This document shows, one piece after another, positions 34,773-38,809 of a DNA stretch of 38,809 nucleotides. The DNA comes from Alistipes sp. (GTDB lineage Bacteria; Bacteroidota; Bacteroidia; Bacteroidales; Rikenellaceae). Numbering within the stretch: the first letter of the stretch is position 1; each line of letters opens with the position of its first letter. Where the stretch lies: assembly GCA_017624955.1 (NCBI GenBank), contig JAGAMA010000020.1:1-38809 (forward strand), read 5' to 3'. The position numbers and the translations under genes were made by a program. The notes below the pieces were generated by a model. That model ran no database searches. It had not been told where the DNA came from and saw nothing but the letters and a program-made list of their open reading frames with translations.

Positions 34773-35831
34773 ATGGCACACCACCCCATAGCCGAGACCC
34801 TTATCGCCTGGTACAAAGCCCACGGCCGTCAGCTGCCGTGGCGCGAGACACGCGATGCCTACCGCATCTGGCTCTCGGAGGTGATTCTCCAGCAGACGCG
34901 CGTACAGCAGGGCATGAGCTACTACCTCCGCTTCACGGAGCGCTTCCCGCATGTGGAGGCATTAGCCGCCGCCTCGGAGGATGAGGTGCTGAAGCTGTGG
35001 CAGGGGTTGGGCTACTACAGCCGTGCCCGCAACCTCCACGCCGCCGCCCGACAGGTTGTCGCGGAGTATGGCGGTAAATTTCCTACGACATTCGATCAAT
35101 TACGCACGCTGCGCGGTGTGGGTGACTACACGGCGGCGGCTGTCGCCTCGATGGCCTTCGATCAGGCCGTGGCAGTGGTCGATGGCAATGTCTATCGCGT
35201 TTTGAGCCGCCTTTTCGACCTCGATACACCGATTGACACCACCGCGGGCAAACGTACCTTCACGGCTCTTGCCGAGGAGCTGATAGCCCCCACCGAGGCG
35301 GCCACCTACAACCAGGCGATCATGGATTTCGGGGCGATCTGCTGCACGCCGCAGAACCCGCAATGCACGACCTGCCCCTTGGCCGATCGTTGTCTGGCAC
35401 ATGCGGCCCATACCGTTGCCGAACGCCCCGTCAAGCAGGGTCGCACGAAGATCCGCGACCGCTATTTCCACTACCTCCACCTGCAATGCAAGGGGAAAAC
35501 CCTGATTCATCGCCGCACGGAGGGGGATATCTGGCAGGGGTTGTACGAATTTCCGCTCATCGAGCGCGCCGAGCCGTGCGACTTTGCCACGCTCAGCACT
35601 TCTGAGGGCTTTTGTTCGTGGCTACAAGCATGCCGATTTACGCTCCGCGCCACCCGCTCGATGGCGCCCCATATCCTTTCGCATCAGCGCCTGCACGCCA
35701 CCTTCTACCGCCTGGAGGTCGATTCCCTGCCCACCATAGCGGAGATGATCCCCATTTCGGAAAGTGCGCTGGATGACTACGCCATTTCACGTCTCACGGA
35801 AAAATACCTCGAACAATGCGACCGAGCCTAA
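34773..35831 (+). CDS. mutY: A/G-specific adenine glycosylase
   Basis: A 352-residue base-excision repair enzyme that removes adenine mispaired with 8-oxoguanine. The catalytic E36 is in LSEVILQQTRV, the helix-hairpin-helix is LRGVGDYTA (113-121), and D137 lies in VVDGNVYR. Four cysteines in a C-X6-C-X2-C-X5-C pattern (C191, C198, C201, C207) bind a 4Fe-4S cluster. The C-terminal NUDIX-like domain recognises 8-oxoguanine. The start is 4 bp after the antiporter stop and the 3' end overlaps the next gene by 16 bp. Confidence 0.97.
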   Translation: MAHHPIAETLIAWYKAHGRQLPWRETRDAYRIWLSEVILQQTRVQQGMSYYLRFTERFPHVEALAAASEDEVLKLWQGLGYYSRARNLHAAARQVVAEYGGKFPTTFDQLRTLRGVGDYTAAAVASMAFDQAVAVVDGNVYRVLSRLFDLDTPIDTTAGKRTFTALAEELIAPTEAATYNQAIMDFGAICCTPQNPQCTTCPLADRCLAHAAHTVAERPVKQGRTKIRDRYFHYLHLQCKGKTLIHRRTEGDIWQGLYEFPLIERAEPCDFATLSTSEGFCSWLQACRFTLRATRSMAPHILSHQRLHATFYRLEVDSLPTIAEMIPISESALDDYAISRLTEKYLEQCDRA

Positions 35832-36439
35832 AGCAATATATCGAGCAGGAGATCCTGCCCCGCTACGACCACTTCGACTCGGCCCACCGCCGCGACCATG
35901 CCGAGCAGGTGATGCGCGAGAGCGTGCGCCTGGCAGCCCTGCACGGGGCGCGTGAGGAGCTCGCCTACACGATTGCCGCCTACCACGATACGGGGTTGGT
36001 GGCAGGGCGCGAACTGCATCACATCCACTCGGGGGAGATTATCCGCGCCGATCAGCGCCTTCGGGAGTGGTTCACGGAGGAGGAGATCGCCCTGATGGCC
36101 GAGGCTGCCGAGGATCATCGTGCCTCGTCCGACCACGCGCCCCGCACGCTTTACGGGCAGATTGTGGCCGAGGCCGACCGCACGATCGAGCCGCTGATGA
36201 TTCTGCGCCGCACGGTACAATATGGCCTTACGCACTACCCCATGCTCACGCGCGAGGAGCACTACAACCGCTTCTTGGGCCATCTGCTTGAGAAATATGC
36301 CGAAGGGGGATACCTCCGCCTTTGGATTGCCGATCCGGGGAAGGAGCAGCGCCTCGGCGAACTCCGCGCCCTGATCCGTGATCGGGAGCAGTTGCGAACG
36401 ACCTTTGAGCAACTCTTCCAACAAGAAACGGAGCGTTAA
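35816..36439 (+). CDS. HD-domain phosphohydrolase-like protein
   Basis: A 207-residue metal-dependent HD-superfamily protein. Putative ligands: H28 (RDHAEQV), H57-D58 (AAYHDTG), H101 (EDHRAS) and D121 (EADR). HD proteins hydrolyse phosphate esters, often of nucleotides; the substrate is not evident. The gene overlaps the mutY 3' end by 16 bp, so the two are translationally coupled, which hints at nucleotide or repair metabolism. Its stop codon overlaps the stop of the convergent YjbR-like gene. Confidence 0.85.
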   Translation: MRPSLKQYIEQEILPRYDHFDSAHRRDHAEQVMRESVRLAALHGAREELAYTIAAYHDTGLVAGRELHHIHSGEIIRADQRLREWFTEEEIALMAEAAEDHRASSDHAPRTLYGQIVAEADRTIEPLMILRRTVQYGLTHYPMLTREEHYNRFLGHLLEKYAEGGYLRLWIADPGKEQRLGELRALIRDREQLRTTFEQLFQQETER

Positions 36440-36448
36440 AAACGCTCC
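36430..36448. terminator. Shared hairpin over two convergent stop codons
   Basis: GGAGCGTT (36430-36437), AAA, AACGCTCC (36441-36448): a perfect stem covering the last codons of both convergent genes, whose stops overlap at 36436-36439. It lacks a T-run, so termination strength is uncertain. Confidence 0.5.
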
Positions 36449-36834
36449 GCATCATCCGTTATCCCCTCATTTTCGGCCATCTTCAATACCTCCAGCCGAC
36501 GGGCTTTGGGGGTTACATTCTGCTTGACAACCAGCAGGTAGGAGTGGCGTATCTCGCGCCGCAGCTCCTCGTCGGACAGCGCCCCCACGAACCGAATCGA
36601 GTTCCAATGCTTCTTGTTGAAGTGAAAGGCCGCCTTGACCTGCTCATACTTGTCGCGCAAGGCAATGGCGCGGTCGGGATCGCACTTGACGACGAACCCG
36701 ATCGGATTATCCAGCCCCACGACCGTAAACATCCGCCCCGCCACCTTAAAGACGAGCGTCACCTCATCAAACGGCAGACACTCCTCCACCTCCGGCAGCG
36801 ACAGGCAATACTCACGAAAATCAACGATGTCCAT
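36436..36834 (-). CDS. MmcQ/YjbR-family protein
   Basis: A 132-residue protein of the MmcQ/YjbR fold, whose members are small proteins with a CyaY-like or DNA-binding-like shape and no settled function. I chose the ATG at 36834 (MDIVDFREYCLSLPEVEE); the open frame continues upstream for 34 unlikely residues. The family marks are the CLSLPEVEECLPF start, FKVAGRMFTVV, the lysine-rich HFNKKHWNSI and the final EIRHSYLLVV. It converges on the HD-domain gene with overlapping stops. Confidence 0.88.
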   Translation of the reverse strand: MDIVDFREYCLSLPEVEECLPFDEVTLVFKVAGRMFTVVGLDNPIGFVVKCDPDRAIALRDKYEQVKAAFHFNKKHWNSIRFVGALSDEELRREIRHSYLLVVKQNVTPKARRLEVLKMAENEGITDDAERF

Positions 36835-36870
36835 AGCGCGTTTAGATAAAACTAACTCGAGAGAGCAAGA

Positions 36871-36878
36871 CAAAGATA
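36871..36878 (-). promoter_or_regulatory. Possible -7 element of the YjbR-like gene
   Basis: The complement reads TATCTTTG, 36 bases before the start. No TTTG at the correct distance; only half the promoter is visible. Confidence 0.4.
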
Positions 36879-36965
36879 AAAAGATTTTCCCAAAGGTTGT
36901 GTGATACATATATGTAATAATAGGCATAAGTAGCAAAACCGCCCAAAAACCTGCTCCTATTAATA

Positions 36966-36997
36966 TTTGGCCTGCTAAGAGCAGGCTTTTGAGATTA
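36966..36997 (+). terminator. Terminator-like repeat, left copy
   Basis: GCCTGCT (36970-36976), AAG, AGCAGGC (36980-36986), TTTT. The stem and flanks (TTTGG before, GATTA after) are nearly the same as at 38435-38468. No plus-strand gene lies directly upstream for it to stop, since the gene before it runs the other way. Confidence 0.75.
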
Positions 36998-37076
36998 TCT
37001 TATCACATAACAACGGTCGTCAGCGAATTTTAACGAGTTATATATAATGGCAGGTATGAAAATATCAGAAAATTAC

Positions 37077-37084
37077 TATCTTTG
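37077..37084 (+). promoter_or_regulatory. -7 element for the structured RNA / outer-membrane protein leader
   Basis: TATCTTTG. The -33 box is degenerate (TATG at 37055-37058, 18 bp away). Transcription would start near 37091. No other good promoter lies before the outer-membrane protein gene. Confidence 0.55.
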
Positions 37085-37090
37085 TATTGT

Positions 37091-37310
37091 ACTAAACCAT
37101 TTGCCTATGGATAAATAACCAACAAAGACACATAAATAAAAGGCGTTAGCTTTTATTCTTATTCGCGGAACTTGGACACTTTCGAATGAATAACGAGGAA
37201 TAAAGGTTGATGTTCTCGCTGTATTACCAGCGTGGACATTACTTTATTGTTTCGTTATAGGTAGTCCAAGACCTCGCGGATAGCAATAACAGTATTGGTC
37301 CGCGCTTTTT
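37091..37310 (+). ncRNA. Candidate structured RNA or regulatory leader (class not identified)
   Basis: The stretch has no convincing reading frame but a strong fold. A 100-base rod (37171-37270) is built of CTTGGAC/GTCCAAG, ATAACGA/TCGTTAT, AATAAAG/CTTTATT, ATGT/ACAT and CGCTG/CAGCG around a 6-nt loop, with small internal loops. Before it is a small stem (AATAAAAGGC, GTTA, GCTTTTATT near 37133). After it is a terminator (37275-37310). A promoter -7 box, a rod with a bulge and a terminator fit either a stand-alone small RNA (6S-like shape is one possibility) or an attenuated leader of the outer-membrane gene. I do not recognise the family. Confidence 0.55.
37275..37310 (+). terminator. Terminator of the structured RNA
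   Basis: CGCGGA (37275-37280) pairs with TCCGCG (37299-37304), with an inner CAATA/TATTG pairing, followed by CTTTTTG. A second CGCGGA at 37164-37169 could pair with the same TCCGCG. Confidence 0.7.
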
Positions 37311-37366
37311 GTTTGCCTATCAATAGGACCGTAACATAATAAATCTACGACCTAATACCAAAAATC

Positions 37367-37915
37367 ATGAAACGAATTATCTTAATTGTGCTCTGTATGA
37401 CGGCATCCATGACTACTCTTTACGCCCAAAACAAAGGTGATGTATTCGTGGGAGGAATAGTTGGAGGAGGCACTTCCACTAACTTCATTAACGGGGAATC
37501 CGGCACAACTGTCGCAAATGTCAATGCTACCATTGAAATAGGTTATTTCGTAGCGGACAAACTAAAAATAGGTGCCGAGGTTGGTTATGCACTCACGACC
37601 GGGGACATAGATGTTCACGCATTGACGATTGGCCCCAACATGACATACTATGCAAAACTCGCAGAAAAGCTCTACTACACACCGTCAATCTCGGTATGTT
37701 TCGCATTAGGCATTGCGGATGGGATCTCAATGCCAGGTATTGGAGTTGGGCTGAATCTATTTAGCATGGAATTCCGACCGACACGTCGATTTGGCTTCAC
37801 AGCAAGTCTTGCTTCTCTTAACTATGTTGCATTATCAGATGAGGGAATAACCTCAAGCACACTCGGAATTAATTTCGGCATTAATCCTTCTGTCGGCTTT
37901 AAATATTATTTCTAA
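37367..37915 (+). CDS. Small outer-membrane beta-barrel protein
   Basis: A 182-residue exported protein. A signal peptide (about 1-20, ending LYAQ) is followed by alternating strands rich in glycine and aromatic residues (DVFVGGIVGGGTS, IEIGYFVADKLKIGAEVGYAL, FTASLASLNYVALSD), ending SVGFKYYF with the C-terminal phenylalanine typical of outer-membrane barrels. It looks like an 8-stranded OmpX/OmpW-like porin-family protein with no known ligand. Its start follows a long structured leader. The next gene starts on its last stop base (TAATG), so the two are coupled. Composition is more AT-rich than the genes to the left. Confidence 0.85.
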   Translation: MKRIILIVLCMTASMTTLYAQNKGDVFVGGIVGGGTSTNFINGESGTTVANVNATIEIGYFVADKLKIGAEVGYALTTGDIDVHALTIGPNMTYYAKLAEKLYYTPSISVCFALGIADGISMPGIGVGLNLFSMEFRPTRRFGFTASLASLNYVALSDEGITSSTLGINFGINPSVGFKYYF

Positions 37916-38409
37916 TGAAAAGAATTATCTGCGTAGCATTGCTATCAATGGCATTACTTCTCCCGTCGTGTGCTACCATTTTTACACGAGCATCGTACCC
38001 ATTCACAATCAATACAGATCCGAACGGAGCAATGGTAACGATTTCTAATTCGGGAGGACAAATCTTGTATCAGGGGACAACACCTGCAAATACTCGACTG
38101 AAAAGTTCACGGGGCTATATGAAAGATGAGCAATACACCCTTACATTCAGCAAAGAGGGATTCGAGGATAAAATGGTAACCATACACTCGCGACTGGATG
38201 GCTGGTATATTGGCAATATCCTTTTGGGAGGATTGATCGGTATGCTGGTTATTGATCCTCTTTCAGGTGCAATGTACCGTTTTAAGCGCGATGATCGAAA
38301 GATGACACAAATACTTACACCAAAAACGGAAGAGGTTACCCTAAACATCTACAACATCCACGACCTACCGGAAGGAGTTACTATCGATCATCTTGAATGC
38401 ATTCGGTAA
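37915..38409 (+). CDS. PEGA-domain lipoprotein
   Basis: A 164-residue lipoprotein: signal ending LLPSC (C19), then CATIFTR, a frequent start in this class. A PEGA-like strand repeat lies at about 30-90 (FTINTDPNGAMVTISN, GQILYQGTTPA). A hydrophobic glycine-rich segment (about 115-135, IGNILLGGLIGMLVIDP) could touch the membrane. PEGA domains are surface or envelope modules of unclear role. The ATG overlaps the stop of the outer-membrane barrel gene by one base, so the two products are made together and may interact in the envelope. Confidence 0.8.
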   Translation: MKRIICVALLSMALLLPSCATIFTRASYPFTINTDPNGAMVTISNSGGQILYQGTTPANTRLKSSRGYMKDEQYTLTFSKEGFEDKMVTIHSRLDGWYIGNILLGGLIGMLVIDPLSGAMYRFKRDDRKMTQILTPKTEEVTLNIYNIHDLPEGVTIDHLECIR

Positions 38410-38434
38410 CTCTCCGTACTCGTTGGGGGGCATT

Positions 38435-38468
38435 TTTGGCCTGCTCTAAGAGCAGGCTTTTGCGATTA
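38435..38468 (+). terminator. Terminator-like repeat, right copy
   Basis: GCCTGCTC (38439-38446), TAA, GAGCAGGC (38450-38457), TTTT. It ends the barrel/PEGA operon and is almost the same sequence as 36966-36997, differing by a CT insertion and one base. Confidence 0.85.
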
Positions 38469-38490
38469 AGCCGTACTATAAACCACAAAG

Positions 38491-38521
38491 CCTCCCTTTT
38501 CAAAGGGAGGTTTGGAGGGAT
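38491..38521. repeat. REP-like hairpin, copy 3
   Basis: CCTCCCTTT (38491-38499) pairs with AAAGGGAGG (38502-38510), followed by TTTGGAGGGAT. The reverse complement resembles copy 1 at 3921-3950. Confidence 0.6.
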
Positions 38522-38566
38522 TGTCTATATAGGTGGCGGCATGATCGGCCGTCAGTAGCGAGTGAA

Positions 38567-38799
38567 CGGTATGTGTTAGTGAGCTTAACTTGGCTCGTGC
38601 TACGCACGACCCTCTGGCTTGTGGCGGTTCGGAAGAGCGCGATTTAGGTTAAACCAAACAAAAAAGTAGCGAGAAAAGGTTTTCATAGATGCTATGAACC
38701 TTCTCCCGCTACTTTTTGTTTGCAGTTCCTGCTTGCGCTCTTCACTCACCTGCTGCCGCCGTCCTCTGTTACACATCGCAGCTAAGCTCACTTATACCG
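38567..38799. repeat. 233-bp interrupted palindrome
   Basis: Nested perfect pairings share one centre near 38690: CGGTAT/ATACCG (38567-38572, 38794-38799), AGTGAGCTTA/TAAGCTCACT (38578-38587, 38783-38792), GAAGAGCGC/GCGCTCTTC (38632-38640, 38735-38743), a 16-bp stem with one bulged A (38655-38671, 38707-38722) and CATAG/CTATG at the tip. Between them the arms are still partly alike. No protein-coding gene is convincing here. It may be a palindromic mobile element or a long hairpin RNA. Confidence 0.75.
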
Positions 38800-38809
38800 A
38801 CCGTACTAC

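Noticed and set aside
38600-38791. A 63-codon frame on the minus strand within the palindrome
   Set aside because: It lies wholly inside the inverted repeat and its codons follow from the palindrome; the product is basic and without a domain.

Overview
The window looks like chromosomal DNA of a moderately GC-rich Bacteroidales bacterium, plausibly a gut Alistipes/Rikenellaceae relative. The family-level placement is inference. The evidence is an LpxC-FabZ fusion, Bacteroidetes-type promoters (TTTG, 19-21 bp, TAnnTTTG) before several operons, few Shine-Dalgarno sites, Bacteroidetes-style lipoproteins, and a set of plant-glycan and amino-sugar catabolic genes. I saw no tRNA, rRNA, CRISPR array or intact insertion sequence.

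Left end (1-2860): a phage-type terminase large subunit on the minus strand, closed by its own terminator, with one small unknown gene upstream. A LexA-like S24 repressor gene diverges from them. This looks like a phage remnant or an orphan terminase; no portal, capsid or integrase gene is visible. Next come kduI and kduD for unsaturated uronates (2989-4976), separated by a 344-bp spacer full of hairpin repeats.

Sugar block (5087-21330): a secreted alpha/beta hydrolase diverges from an L-arabinose operon (mutarotase, sodium/sugar symporter, araD, araA, araB; 6110-13137). A clear promoter with a perfect palindrome at the expected start site precedes that operon. On the minus strand follow a GH10 xylanase-uxuA-SDR operon, which fits glucuronoxylan and its glucuronate side chains, a GLUG-repeat lipoprotein gene bracketed by pieces of a dispersed repeat, and an operon of a TonB-like protein, a NagB/PIG-L fusion and NagB. 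Together these genes describe a cell that eats arabinose, uronates, xylan and amino sugars.

Middle (21593-23406): an AT-richer pair encoding a C10 cysteine protease lipoprotein and a small lipoprotein, probably acquired. Core genes follow: lpxC-fabZ and lpxA for lipid A and fatty acids, then rimP-nusA-infB with a terminator-like leader hairpin, and a CoA-transferase gene apparently on the same transcript.

Right end (32016-38809): two small unknown exported or membrane proteins, a cation/proton antiporter, mutY, an HD-domain protein and a YjbR-like protein. Then comes an AT-richer cassette holding a structured RNA or leader, an outer-membrane barrel and a PEGA lipoprotein, flanked by two almost identical terminator sequences. 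The window ends in a 233-bp interrupted palindrome. The structured RNA, this cassette and the palindrome are the parts least explained by known families. I did not find a recognisable new defence or mobile system, and I do not claim one.
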